Shown: positions 11,378-22,360, counted from the stretch's first letter. The stretch: 35,845 nt of DNA from Neoconidiobolus thromboides FSU 785 (GCA_025603075.1 MU626457.1:1-35845); one strand, 5' to 3'. Numbers and translations are program-made. The notes: a model not told the origin generated them from the letters alone.

Positions 11378-12149
11378 GGACTAGAAACAATCTCAATGAT
11401 AACTTAGATAAAATTACATCAACTTATTTTATCGAATATATTTTAATATTGTAAACATTCAAAATAAATATTTAAAATGTGAAATATCTAATTTTTTTTA
11501 TAGTGCTTTCTTTAGATAACTATAAGTAATGATTTATTTATATTTATGTCTAGTAAATTTTATTTTAGAAACGTTTATAAATAAAATTCATAAGGTATGG
11601 TATAAAATAACGGATTGACTTTTATTTGTCCAATTCACTACTGGCACTACCCTTGGAGCGTTGTCTCTTTGTATATTGTTTCTACTTTGACAAATCAAGT
11701 ACTGGAGGGCTTTGGACTTTTAAAATTAAAAAATAAAACAAATAAATTATAAAAATAAAATGTTATAGCATACTCTATAAAAATATTTGCATAGCAATTA
11801 GTCAATTCCCTTTAAGTTGTATTAGATATTGAGTAAGTGTATTAAAGTTGTTAATGCTTTGACCTTTCATAGCATAATATGTTATTTTTTAAAAACTTGT
11901 AGCTATTAATCTCTTAATATTTAATATAAATAATATTTTAACAATTAAAAGCAACAACCTAATTTATAAAACTAAAGCATCATAAAACTACAATTTTTCA
12001 ATCAATAAAAAATTTGAGTGATTTATAATCATCTATTAATCTATTTTTGTTAGCTAAACATTTTAATATTATTAGCAAAAAATGCTTATAAATAAAGGAA
12101 AACTTTATTAGAAAAAATAAAAAACTTATAAAAGAATAATATATATATA
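11378..12149. other. AT-rich intergenic region
   Basis: No gene or RNA recognised. It includes a short TA-dinucleotide run at about 12138-12152, next to the GH72 relic. Confidence 0.55.
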
Positions 12150-12805
12150 TATGCATTTTTTGCGCTCAAATTTTCCATAGTAAGCTGCTGAACTAGTATT
12201 ACTGTTAACAACAATAGACTTTGCATCACTTTTTGATAGCTAATTTCCGTTCTTTGTTAAACCAGGGTATGATTCTAAATTCTTTGAAAGTAGAGTAACT
12301 TTACTGGCAAATTCTCCAAACTCACATTCTACTCCTTTATCAACTGTAATTTGTATAATAATAGAATTACATACAGTGAAATTACAGAATGAAAATGGAC
12401 CATGTACAGCTTCAGCAGTGTTAATAGAAAAACCATCACAAGCTCTATTTACATAAATTTAGTTAAGAATTTTACCTAACTTTCCATCATTTTCTTTCAA
12501 CAAATGCTTGTAATTGATTTAAGATTCAAAAAACTGTAAAGGATAAGCACAAATATTACCTGAAGGAGTTGATGGAAGCTTATCAGAAGCTCACCAAGCT
12601 TTTCTGACAGCAGAAAGTTTAACAGTTTTGTTTTTTGAAGTGTAGATATCTTTTTTAAGTAGTTTTAGATTAGTATTAGCATAATGCTTCTTTACTACGT
12701 CAAAACTAGGCAGTAATTTTACCTTATCTCCATCAATATTAACTGAACTATAATCATTATCTTCTTGGCTATATTCATAAGCATTGCTCCTTTTCCAACA
12801 CATCC
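12150..12805 (-). pseudogene. Decayed GH72/CBM43 glucanosyltransferase gene (3' part only)
   Basis: Read on the minus strand from about 12805, one continuous frame aligns with the second half of the intact GH72 gene at 30691-32262. It begins near the end of the catalytic domain (AYEYSQEDNDYSSV for VYEFTEEANNYGLV), passes the KLLPSFDVVKKHY linker, and then covers the CBM43 module (ASDKLPSTPSGNIC; HGPFSFCNFTVCNSIII; VDKGVECEFGEFAS). In-frame stops lie at 12588-12590 (TGA, just after the conserved Trp) and 12519-12521 (TAA), with more downstream. The frame itself is kept, so decay is by point mutation. The whole catalytic half, including both catalytic glutamates, is absent upstream, so it is 5'-truncated as well. 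Several CBM43 cysteines are lost. It cannot make an enzyme and is a relic of the paralogue family. Confidence 0.85.
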
Positions 12806-13512
12806 TACTTTAAAAGTAATAAACGATATGGGACCCATCCTTGAAACTAAGAAAAATTACCTGGCCTAATACTAGCTTACTGTTGACCTTGTACCCTTAC
12901 TTAACACTTGAATAGTTTGCTATTTGTTTATGAGTTACATTTTTCTTTACTTCAGTACTATTGACTTAGTTCGACCCTATTGTTGCTGTATAACCTTGCT
13001 TCAATATTTGAATAATTTAAAAGCTATTATAAAATATAATAAAATATAATAAAATATAACTTATAGACTTATTATATCGCTTTTTGTATTTCAGGACACT
13101 TTTACATTTTATTTTTTAAAAGTAGATGATTGCAATGTCATAAAGAATTTTGGTCAAAATAATTTAATTTTCAAATATAGGAAACATTTATCATCCTAAC
13201 CGGTAACTGAGATTTCTTTAATGTATTAAAAGCGTGTTAAAACATAGCAAACGGTTTAATATTAAATTTGTAAGCATAATTGATATTCAATGATAACAGG
13301 AAGTGATTCACTTTATTTGTGTTATTCTAGCTTACTATGTAAAGCAAAAGTTCAAATTCCTAGGGTAATGTAATTGCCAAAGTAATAAAACAACCTTTTA
13401 AAATAATCTAAGTTTATATAATAGAGTTATTAATTAGTTTATCAATTTATTTTTATTAAAATATGATTGATAAAATATAACTGATAAGAAGTGAATGTAG
13501 ATAGATTAATAC
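12806..13512. other. AT-rich region 5' of the GH72 relic
   Basis: No gene recognised, and no GH72 catalytic-domain similarity was found here, so the relic's 5' half is gone rather than split. A 10-bp tandem repeat lies at 13028-13060. Confidence 0.5.
13028..13060. repeat. 10-bp tandem repeat, about 3 copies
   Basis: Unit AAAATATAAT repeated three times in A/T-rich intergenic DNA. Confidence 0.8.
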
Positions 13513-13600
13513 TACGGGGATACCTGTCTTTAAGAAATTTACTATTTCTCCACTTGATAGTGCTCAAAAAATAAAAAATGAAGTCAAAGCATCACTTATA
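13513..13600 (-). mobile_element. ~104-bp MITE family, strongly decayed copy 6
   Basis: TACGGGGATACCTG, TTTAAGAAATTTACTA, CTCCACTTGATAGTGCTCAAA and AATGAAGTCAAAGCATCACTT follow in the same order as the minus-orientation family core, but with many substitutions and a degraded right terminus. It is the oldest-looking copy in the window. Confidence 0.6.
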
Positions 13601-14480
13601 CTTAATTAGAAAGTAAATAGTATTATTTTTTATAATTGATTACAGTAGCCCTAATAAATAATTAAAAAATTTCATACATTTAATTTTAACGTTAATTTGT
13701 TAATGCTTAGTAATTCAATTTTATAACTTTTTTACACCTATATTGTTAAGCATATATTAATATCTCTCTAAAACATACTGCTTATGTACTTAATAATAAA
13801 CAAAATCTTTGAATTTATTTCACATTAAAAAGTATGGTAGTTTTTTTGGGGGCACTGTACATTGTATTACTAACCGTGCTTTTTATATGTAGTAAAAATG
13901 ACTATCTATGGTTAACCAAATTATTAAGGCTTCAGAGTATAATAATGGGCTTTTCATTTTAAAATTATGAGAAGAAATTATACTTTGGTGCATTGTTTCA
14001 AACTATCAACTAGTACTTTGACTCTAGAGTCGTTATATACATACTTTGTTTACAACTTTGATTCGGAGCCACAATATTATTGAATAATATAGCTTCAACA
14101 ACTTATTGATTCTTAATTTCAGGATTAACGTAGATGTGGACTATACATTTAAATTGGAGGGACTGTTGATTTAACTGTTGATAAAGTATTACCTTGTTGA
14201 TTGGGATTGAATATAAATAAATAATAATAACAATTAGCAAGTAGAAAATCAGATATGCTTTATTCAGGACTAGCATTTTTTTAGAGTAATTTTAACATCA
14301 TAAAATGAAACTAAGTTAAAAGATAAAAAAATAGTAATGCTATGGTCAAAACTTTCTTAATTAAAGTAGTTGATTTTAATCTATAATCTGATTTCCTAGA
14401 TGATTATTTTTCTAATTATACATCCATATTGGATCGTTTGGTTTATATAAGATAGTTTAAGGATTTGAAGAATATCAATA
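13601..14480. other. AT-rich intergenic region
   Basis: No supportable gene, RNA or repeat seen. Confidence 0.55.
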
Positions 14481-14587
14481 TATGGGAATGTATTTTTGTA
14501 TTTAAGAATTTTACTAACAGTTTTTTCACTCAAATAGCGCTTAAAAGATGGAAAAAATAATGAAGCCAAAAAAAACATCCCCACATG
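14481..14587 (-). mobile_element. ~104-bp MITE family, copy 7 (minus orientation)
   Basis: Begins TATGGGAATGTATTTTTG and ends ACATCCCCACATG. The core TTCACTCAAATAGCGCTTAA and GATGGAAAAAATAATGAAGCC is well kept. The open frame that can be read through it on the minus strand is a by-product of the element. Confidence 0.88.
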
Positions 14588-15528
14588 TATATCATATCTG
14601 AAGAAATTTTGAAGATTTAGAAAATATGGAAATACATCGATGGATAAGACATATTTTTCACTACTTTAATCCCACTCTTTTAACGGGGAGTTCATTTTCT
14701 TAGTTAAGGAAAAGGAGTGCGTTATCCTTGGCTACCTGTTTCTCCTTTAGACGATCGTTGGATTTTTTTTGAAAATATGTACCAAAGACAGTAATCATTA
14801 TATTAACATAACAGCTACTAAAGAAGCATTAATAGCAAGGAGAGTGTTGACTGAAAGACTGTAAAATTTATAATAAAATATATCGCTTTAACGATAAGGT
14901 ATCAAATGTAGGTATATAATCTTTCTTATTAAATTAGAAACAATAGCAATAATAGCTATAAGATTTTTATATTTTCTTTTTTTTATTCAATATGATATTT
15001 TTGAATTCATTAGTAAGTACAAAAAACAGAATCATTTTAACACTTATATTTACTTAAATATTATTAATTCAAGCTAAATGTATTTGTTTTTTAGTTTATA
15101 GACATAGATAAATCATTTATAAAAATAAATTAGAAACTTTTATTCGATATCAAAGCTCAAGATATATATATGGGAATATTAGGTCAATATATTTGAAAAG
15201 ATGACAATGATGGTGTAATTATTCTGTCTACTAATAGCAAAAAAACTGTAATCTAAATTAGAAAGTGGCGATTTGCAAATACTTTAAAGCCTTTTTAATT
15301 TAAGCTAAAGTTAACACTGGTGCCAGTCACACTAGTTAAGTTCACCATCCTTACAAGTCAAAAGATAGCTTTTTGAAAACTAGCATCACTTTGGGTCTAG
15401 TTTTATTTATTATGTCCATTCAAGGGTAGGAAATTCTTAAGCACACTTTCTATATTACTAAAAACTATCCATTAATAAGCTGTGTCCTCTAAATCAACTA
15501 GTAAACTATTGAATTCAAAAAAATTCAA
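14588..15528. other. AT-rich intergenic region with small GC-richer patches
   Basis: No gene recognised. A patch at about 14660-14760 is less AT-rich than its surroundings but has stops in all frames I checked; it may be an eroded coding fragment. Confidence 0.45.
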
Positions 15529-15732
15529 TTGAAAACATTGTGCTTTATTAGTGTAAAAGAAAAACCTGGGTTAATCTGGAAAGAGATCGAAAATAGAAAG
15601 GCCTTTCAGCCTGAAGTTAAGGCTGTAGCGAAGGGTGATGAAAAGCAATTGTTGATAGAGATGAATAAAACCCAAGCTTTAGTGGGTTTTCTAAAATGTA
15701 GTTTAAAAGGAAAAGCCATTTTCTTTTAAATA
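15529..15732 (+). pseudogene. Coding-like fragment, product unknown
   Basis: An open frame of about 66 codons with balanced composition (KEKPGLIWKEIENRKAF; then a KAVAKGDEKQLLIEMNK segment) stands out from the A/T-only surroundings. It has no ATG start, so it would need an upstream exon, and I find none. I do not recognise the family. Its base composition suggests relatively recent coding constraint, and transposon or gene debris is plausible. Confidence 0.3.
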
Positions 15733-15969
15733 TTTTGTAATATGGGAGAGAGTGAGGCATTGAGTTTTTATTGTTGCAAATAAGATACAGAGCTTCGATT
15801 CTTCAAAAAAGAAAAAGTTGTTTCATTAAAATTTATGAAAACTAAAATATAAGTATAGATAAAAATTAGAAATTAAATGATTAGACAATATTGGTATACT
15901 AATATTAAATGAAAACTGGGCTAATATTAAAATATCTTAATACCTAAAAATAATTATTACTTGTCTTTA

Positions 15970-16140
15970 TACTCTTTCTCCCTTTTCTAAGCCCTCACTG
16001 CTACTACCTTCAGAGCTATCCACTCATATTGAGCTAAATTACTAGAAAATAATTTCTCTACTTCCCTGGCAGCGATTGCTCTACTATACCCCTACACAAG
16101 TTTATATCATTTAGAATATAAATTTATCTAAGTTATCCCA
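15970..16140 (-). pseudogene. Coding-like relic, product unknown
   Basis: On the minus strand a GC-richer patch reads as about 40 protein-like residues (including YSRAIAAREVEKLFSSNLA and QYEWIALKVVAVRA) before a TAG at about 15985. A second piece (LSVRILAFDWDNLDKFIF) in another frame lies just upstream on that strand. There is no start codon and no clear splice pair. I take it as a broken gene of unknown family. Confidence 0.28.
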
Positions 16141-16305
16141 GTCAAATGCCAGTATTCTTACGCTCAACTATGTTCTTTTATTCTAGTAGTTTTTTGCATT
16201 ACTTTTTTTTGGCTTCATAACCTTTTTAGCTAACTTTACATTTTATTACCTCTTTAATAAATAAAAGCTTTTTTGAGATTTTTGAAAAATATCAAGAATT
16301 CAATG

Positions 16306-16410
16306 TATGAGGGATGTTTTTTTAATTTCATTACTTTTTCCGTTTTTTAAACTCTATTTGAGCAGAAAGATTGTTGGTAAAATTGTTAAACACAAAAATA
16401 CATCACTATA
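16306..16410 (+). mobile_element. ~104-bp MITE family, copy 8
   Basis: Begins TATGAGGGATG and ends CATCACTATA, with TA at both borders. The core TTCATTACTTTTTCCG and CTATTTGAGCAGAAAGATTG is recognisable with several substitutions. About 90 bp upstream (16195-16235) TTTTTTGGCTTCATAACCTTTTT resembles part of another, heavily eroded copy. Confidence 0.8.
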
Positions 16411-17120
16411 TGGTATTTGTTTATTTATTATTAATTGTTTTATATTTATCTAAGCTCTTTTTTGTCCCCATTAAAATAGACAGAAATATTTATAGCAATT
16501 TGTCTGTATTATTTATTATTATATTCAAAGTTGTCAACATTCTGATTTATTTTATAAAACTATTTAAATGAAAAAATCTATTTTTTGTAATTTTTATTTT
16601 AAAATTATCCAAGTACTACTTTATCATTTTCATTTAGGTTATACATTGACAATATTATTACTTGACTTTAACTTTCAATATGGCCCAATCTTAACTCAAA
16701 CTTGGCTTGTTGAACGGAGGATCTTTTGATAAAAATACTTTTATTCTGTCCCCACTTTTGCATTCAGAGGAAGGCTTAGGGGTATATTAACAACCCCTTC
16801 AATACTAACACTTTAATTTAAATTGAACAATTCAGATTTTTCAACTTATCATGGCTCCTTTTGCTACTTGTCTGAGAAATTGCATTCTAAAATAACTGAG
16901 ATTGATTTTAGTTACTATTGAGAATATTAATAGATTAATTTAATATTATTGGGTTAAAATTGTATTTAAATAAATTGGAAGCTATCATTCATTTAAATAG
17001 TAAATAGAAATTAGCTGATGCTACTTTAATATTACACCATTATTACTAGTCACTGTAATCAGAGAGTCATCATATCAAAGTCAATTTTTACAGAATTTTA
17101 ATATAATCATTTATTGAGAA
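16411..17120. other. AT-rich intergenic region
   Basis: No supportable gene. A hydrophobic open frame that starts inside MITE copy 8 and runs to 16571 has no features of a real gene. Confidence 0.5.
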
Positions 17121-17124
17121 TTTA

Positions 17125-17406
17125 GGAACAGTGTTCCTTCCAAAGATTACAATAGATCTTAACAAGGATCTATTGTGGGTCATCGGATGCTTAGTTTTCA
17201 ACCAGCAATGATCCAACCTCAGTAGGTACTTCATAGGTCTGGATTTACCCGTGCACAAGGATAAAGCTTATCGGATGTCAAATTGGGACTATTTATAGTC
17301 CATTTGAAACATTGGGATTTTTAATTAGTGGGATTCTGAAACCTTTTCAAACTTTTTAAGTAATAGTTGATTGGCCAATGATGAAGTTGGGATCTCATTA
17401 TGAGAT
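17125..17406. other. Cluster of perfect hairpins upstream of MDM34
   Basis: Within 280 bp there are four perfect inverted repeats: GGAACA/TGTTCC (17125-17137), ACAATAGATC/GATCTATTGT with an 8-base loop (17149-17176), GGACTAT/ATAGTCC (17286-17301) and ATCTCAT/ATGAGAT (17392-17406). There is also TTGGCCAA at about 17371. ATCGGATG occurs twice between them. The stretch 17150-17300 is clearly GC-richer than its surroundings and does not read as protein. It could be a structured non-coding RNA, the MDM34 5' leader or promoter, or the remnant of an unknown element. Confidence 0.4.
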
Positions 17407-17605
17407 TTGAAATCTATGGTTTATTCTTAAAATCTAGAAATTTAGAGTCTAATTTTATAACTCAAAATTTACAAATTAGGTTTCAAAATCAAATGGTTGG
17501 TGGGGTAAAAGTTACAAAATTTTAGTCAACCCAAAGTTAATGTTTTGAATTTTTCATTTTATATGTCAATTGTAAATTCATCCGTTTAAATTTCTATCTT
17601 TTTAA

Positions 17606-18890
17606 ATGGCTTTTAATTTTAAATGGTCCGATTTTCCACAAGAGTTTTATGATAAAGCTCAAGATATGCTAACCAGTGCTTTAAATAAAGGTACAAGACC
17701 AGCTATGGTAGCGGATAAAATTGTAGTTAAAGAACTTAACTTTGGTACAATAGTAAGTTTTTATAACTTGTTATAAATCTAAATTCTCTTGAGAATTTTG
17801 TAAATTTTAATTCAAATATATACTTAACCTTTATTTATTGTAGGCACCAGAGTTAGAAATATTAGAAATAGGAGAGTTATCTGAAGATAAATTCAAAGGC
17901 ATATTGAAATTAACTTATAATGGGGATGCTTTTATAGAATTAACAACAAAATTACAAGTTAATCCAGTTATTATTAACTCAGAAGTAAGTCTTCAAGCAA
18001 GAAGAGGGATACTTGCAGCTCACCAGCCCTTGATTATGCCAATGCTGTTAAAATTAAGCCAATTAAAATTAAGAGGAATTATAACATTATCACTTTCAAA
18101 AAGTACAGGGATAGCCTTATCGTTTAAAAATGATCCACTTGTTGGGGTAGAGATCAGCTCCTCTTTTGATGATTTAGAACCAATTCGATCCTTTTTACAA
18201 TCTCAAATAGAAACCAAATTAAGAAATGTATTGATTGATGATTTGCCCCAATTATTTTATTCATTATCGGATAAAATTATAGCAAAAAAAGAATTAGCAC
18301 CTTCAAGAAGTTCAGCTTCAGTACCTTCATCCCCACCCACGCCGCTTTATTCTCCTTATTCAATGAGAACGAAATCACCAGAGGGTATTTCAAAGATTTC
18401 TAAAGAGTTTAATTCAATACAAGAACAAGAAAATATCGATTATTTTAAAGTAGGCTATAAAACTCAAATGGATCAATTATCACCCAATAGCCATACTAAT
18501 AGCAGTTATGCAAGTAATAATGAAAATCAAGGTAAATTTTATAGTCGTTCACCACCGTTACCAAAAAAAGACTCTATGCATCCAAGGAGAAATTTTTCCT
18601 TAGATCATTTTCCTAGTATGACTAGTGTGTTTACTAGATCCTCTACAAGCTCGAGTTATTTTAATCATCATACTATATTAACAGAATCAAATATAAATGT
18701 AGACACCCCTAGTTGTAAATCACCAACCTTATCTACATTTTCTACTTGTAGTCATAATGAAGCTAAAATTTATAGTCGTGGAGGACAAATTCATTCCAAT
18801 AGTATTAGTTCACCGCCATCTCATGGATTGAAAGACTTACTAGAACCAGATATTAAAGTATCTGATTCTAGAATTCATTCCAAGTTTTAA
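17606..18890 (+). CDS. MDM34: ERMES complex subunit Mdm34
   Basis: Two exons: 17606-17752 and 17844-18890, with a 91-bp GTAAGT..TAG intron in phase 0. They encode 397 aa. The ATG at 17606 is chosen because the family's conserved N-terminus (MAFNFKWSDF, then ALNKG and PELEILEIGEL) follows directly. Residues 1 to about 210 form the SMP lipid-binding domain (FKGILKLTYNGDAFIELTTK, then LRGIITLSLSKSTGIALSF). The rest is a Ser/Pro/Asn-rich, probably disordered tail, as in other fungal Mdm34 proteins. The protein sits in the mitochondrial outer membrane and, with Mdm10, Mdm12 and Mmm1, tethers mitochondria to the ER and supports phospholipid exchange. ERMES is typical of fungi and absent from animals, which supports the organism call. 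It is convergent with PRP46, with 263 bp between the stop codons. Confidence 0.93.
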
Positions 18891-19153
18891 AATTAAGAGT
18901 TAAATTGAGTAATTGATTTCATTTCTATTTTTAAAGCTTTTAAAAGTTGTTTTTATGTTGTATCATTTTATTTTAGATTAAATAAAATTTATTGTCTTTA
19001 ACATTTATTTAATTTCTATTATTTCACACTTTTTTAAGTATTTTGCTTTTACAATATTGGATTGAATTAAATAATCCAACAAAACGATAATGAAATAAGC
19101 ATAATAATATGATAGTATAAATATAATAAATAATAATTAAAATTTTGTATAAT

Positions 19154-21048
19154 TTAATAACGTTCTTTAAATAAAGAAGGTTTCCAATCAATAGGATGAG
19201 ATTCTGGAGTAGCTTGATCATCTTCCTATATAAAATAAAATAAAATAAAATAAAATAAAATAAAATAAATAAATAGAACCCATCAATTTCATTAATATTA
19301 TTAGAATTTACCTTCCAAATTTTAATAGTTTTATCTGCTTCCCCAGTAATAAATCTTAAACCTGTTTTATCAAAAGAAGAACTAAAGATACCCGCTTCGG
19401 AATCTAAAGATCCAGGTTGAGGTAAAGATTCCACTGTTTGAAAATTATATCCACTTTTCCAATCCCAAAATTTTAAACTACCATTATCGCCTAAATAAAA
19501 ATACATTATATATTATGTTACATTTTACATTATTTAAACGTACCACCAGTAACCATTACATTATCCTGATTAATTGAAAGAGAATTGATAATAGCATCAT
19601 GACCCGAATAGTTTTGAATAAATTTACCTTCAGGACATTTAAATTGTTTAATGTTATCCGGAGAAGCCGATGCAAAAGAAAATTCTCTTGGATGTAAATC
19701 AATAGCTCGAACTGCTTTTTTATGATGTGTAAGTGTATGTAAAGTTTTACCCGCCGCTAAATCATATAATTTGACGGTCGCATCCATAGATCCAGTAATA
19801 ATTTGTGGATCCGCTTCTTGACATTTAACTGTTGGTATAGTACCACGATGACTGGTTAATGTATGAATACATTGTTTAGTTCGCATATCCCATACCCTTG
19901 CAGTAGAATCTCTACCCGCTGTTACAAGCACATCTAATACAGGATGTATGTCTAAGGCATATACAGCAGATAAATGGCCATGATAATGTCGAATCACTTT
20001 GTTATATTCTAAATCCCAACATTTCACCATTTTATCTTCACCACAAGAAAATAAATAAGGATGACGAGAGGATACACCTAAACCTCTTACAGTACTTATG
20101 TGGCCAGTTAATGATAATTTTAATGTTCCAGACGCTAAATCCCAAATCTATTTATTTATCAAATAATAAATAACATTGCTTAATACTAAAATGAAATAAA
20201 ATGATTACTTTTATTGTTCTATCACCAGAACCAGTAGCAAACCATTTATTGCCAGGTTCAACAGCAATGGATCTTACCCAACCTAAATGACCTGATATTA
20301 CCTAAAATTGAAATTAGCATAATTGATATAAATTAAAATAGGTTATCTATTATTCTTACTCTCATAAGTTTCCAAGGAGCATGCCATTCTGGTTTAACTC
20401 GATCAATTTCCCGACGTTTAATTAAAGCGCCCCCTTCACCAGTACCAAATATACTGGAAGTATTACTTTTTTTATTTAATAAAGTTAACACCCCTGCTGA
20501 AGCATCCATTTGTGTACTTCAAAATAAAAATTAATAACATAGTTTGATATAATAAAATGGTATTACCCTTGATTGATGGATAATTGATTTAATGCATCGT
20601 TTGTCACACACTCATTTTCTATTGATAAATCTTCATCTTCAACTGGATATAATGAGAATAAAAATAAATTAATGATGCAATTTAATAACTAATTAGCTTA
20701 CCTGCTACTTTATCTTGATCTACTTTATTTTGTTGTTTAGTTAAAGATTTTGGTAACTGTTTTAGGTTATGATATTCATCTTTTATTTTTACGGATAATT
20801 TTATTTTTTGACTAAATATTTCAAAATAAAATCATTTAAAAAAGTATAATAATTTCAATCAAATTTATTTACCTTGCTGGTATATCTTCTAACTTGGTAT
20901 CTATCACTTGTTTATTTTCAGGAAATAAAGCTAATGCTCTTTTTTTACTATTTTCTAATAATAATTTTATATGTTGTTGAGGTTCTATTGAGTCTCCTTT
21001 TATCTCCTTTTCATTTGCATTCACTTGATTTTCCAATTCACTTGCCAT
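19154..21048 (-). CDS. PRP46: Pre-mRNA splicing factor Prp46/PLRG1 (WD40 repeats)
   Basis: Eight exons on the minus strand: 21048-20873, 20811-20702, 20642-20567, 20516-20360, 20301-20209, 20147-19544, 19490-19312 and 19225-19154, all with GT..AG introns and consistent phases, giving about 488 aa. The first ~170 residues are charged and low in conservation. WD40 repeats follow from [16 protein letters not shown], including [59 protein letters not shown] and [17 protein letters not shown]. The ending [19 protein letters not shown] matches the family's C-terminus. The start is the ATG at 21046-21048; an in-frame TTG upstream is not needed. The protein acts in the nucleus in the Prp19-associated (NTC/Cdc5L) complex that activates the spliceosome. 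It is divergent from the prefoldin gene, 165 bp away, so the two may share a promoter. Intron 7 carries a TAAAA microsatellite. Confidence 0.93.
19230..19276. repeat. (TAAAA)n microsatellite inside PRP46 intron 7
   Basis: About eight copies of a 5-bp TAAAA unit, ending in TAAA repeats, fill half of the 86-bp intron at 19226-19311. Length variation here would alter the intron without touching the coding sequence. Confidence 0.9.
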
Positions 21049-21213
21049 CTTCAAAAAAGTAAATTTGAAATTTGAATAAAGATTAAACCCAATAAATTAT
21101 CATTGGTTTAAAATATCGACCAAAATATCAACATCGAAATTATTTTTAAAAAAACAATTGAAAATGCTTTTACTCTATCTTTCGGATTTAAATAAAGTAA
21201 CAACCAGAAAACA

Positions 21214-21991
21214 ATGGCAACACAAGATAAAAATTCAGAGATGATAGATTTGGCTTCTCTACCACAACAACAATTGGAGCAAGTTAGAGAACAATTAAGA
21301 GAAGTAAAACGAAACATAACATTAATTTGAAACTGGATTAAAAAATTATAAATATTTAGGAAATTTCTCATTTTTCTACTTCATTTAATAAATTAAAACA
21401 AGCTCAAGTTACATTTTTAGAATGTAAAACAAATTTGAATGAAATCAATGAAGGGAATAAAGGTAATTATATAAAAAAATAAGTATAATTGAATATCAAT
21501 TCTTAATTTTAATCTGTATTTAGATAACCAAATCTTAGTACCACTTACAAGTTCAATATCCTTTTTTTATAAATAATAATACTAACATGAAACATATAAT
21601 GATAATTTATTATTAATCTTTAACCTATTAACACATTTATGTACCTGGTCAATTAAGAGATGTTCAAAAAGTTATTGTGGACGTTGGTACCGGTTATTAT
21701 GTTGAAAAGGTAATTTCATTATTTTTATTTCTATTTAAGTTTATTAAAAATGTTGATCCAAATTAGTCAATATCTTCGGCTAAAACTTATTATGATAAAA
21801 AAGTCAAAGAGATACAAGCTAATTTAACTACTTTACAAGATACTATTGCTAAAAAAAGAAATAATCTTAATGGTAAATATTTAGATTTGTTGTATTATAT
21901 AATGTTTTAATATCTTCTTTTATATTTAGTCTTAGAAGATATTTTAGTTTATAAATCCAATCAAGCTTTAAAAGCAAGCGCTAAAAAATAA
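21214..21991 (+). CDS. GIM5: Prefoldin subunit 5 (Gim5), with a U12-type AT-AC intron
   Basis: Six exons: 21214-21303, 21360-21462, 21524-21555, 21635-21709, 21767-21872 and 21930-21991, giving about 155 aa, the usual length. N- and C-terminal helices ([35 protein letters not shown]) flank the conserved core ILVPLTSS, then [24 protein letters not shown]. Prefoldin is a six-subunit cytosolic chaperone that hands unfolded actin and tubulin to the chaperonin CCT. Introns 1, 2, 4 and 5 are GT..AG. Intron 3 (21556-21634) has no usable GT..AG solution: it starts ATATCCTTT and ends AC, and removing it joins PLTSS to IYVPG in frame exactly where the family is conserved. This is a minor-spliceosome intron. 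The gene is divergent from PRP46. The assignment to subunit 5 is firm. Confidence 0.93.
21556..21634 (+). other. U12-type AT-AC intron of the prefoldin 5 gene
   Basis: The 79-bp intron begins ATATCCTTTTT, identical to the U12 AT-AC donor consensus, and ends AAC AC. A candidate U12 branch site TCTTTAAC (21617-21624) matches 7 of the 9 positions of TTCCTTAAC, with its last A 11 bases from the 3' end, inside the expected spacing. There is no AG between the donor and the resumed reading frame, so a U2-type solution is not available. Confidence 0.88.
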
Positions 21992-22360
21992 ACTAGTTTT
22001 TTTACTATTGAATATTTTATGTTTATATTAAGGGTTTTTATTATTTGGATTGTTTGTTGATATTTATAAATTGAATTGATGATTGTTGTTATAGGGTTGT
22101 TGTTATTTTAAAACAGAAAATGGATCCAGTCATAAGGTTGATATATAATTCATAGACTGGTAAGAAGATTAGGTTAAAACAATTCATAATATAAATGTAT
22201 TAATCTGATAGTTAAATAATGTGGGAAAGTATACTTTAAACTAAATTTCATTTTTTAAAACATTACAGAACTATTAAAAAAAATTATAACTTTGATATTA
22301 ATATTAATACTTCAATAAAATTTTACTATATATTTGATTATTAATAATATATTTTTATAT
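21992..22360. other. Intergenic region between prefoldin 5 and tRNA-Ile
   Basis: AT-rich 3' flank with no further gene recognised. Confidence 0.55.

Noticed and set aside
14396-14584. 62-codon minus-strand frame
   Set aside because: Made almost entirely of MITE copy 7 sequence; the same phrases recur in frames over other MITE copies.
16371-16571. 66-codon hydrophobic plus-strand frame
   Set aside because: Starts inside MITE copy 8 and continues into A/T-only DNA; no features of a real membrane protein beyond base composition.
20874-21371. Frames of 62 aa (+) and 87 aa (-) around the PRP46/prefoldin divergent region
   Set aside because: They are antisense to exon 1 of PRP46 and to exon 1 plus intron 1 of the prefoldin gene.
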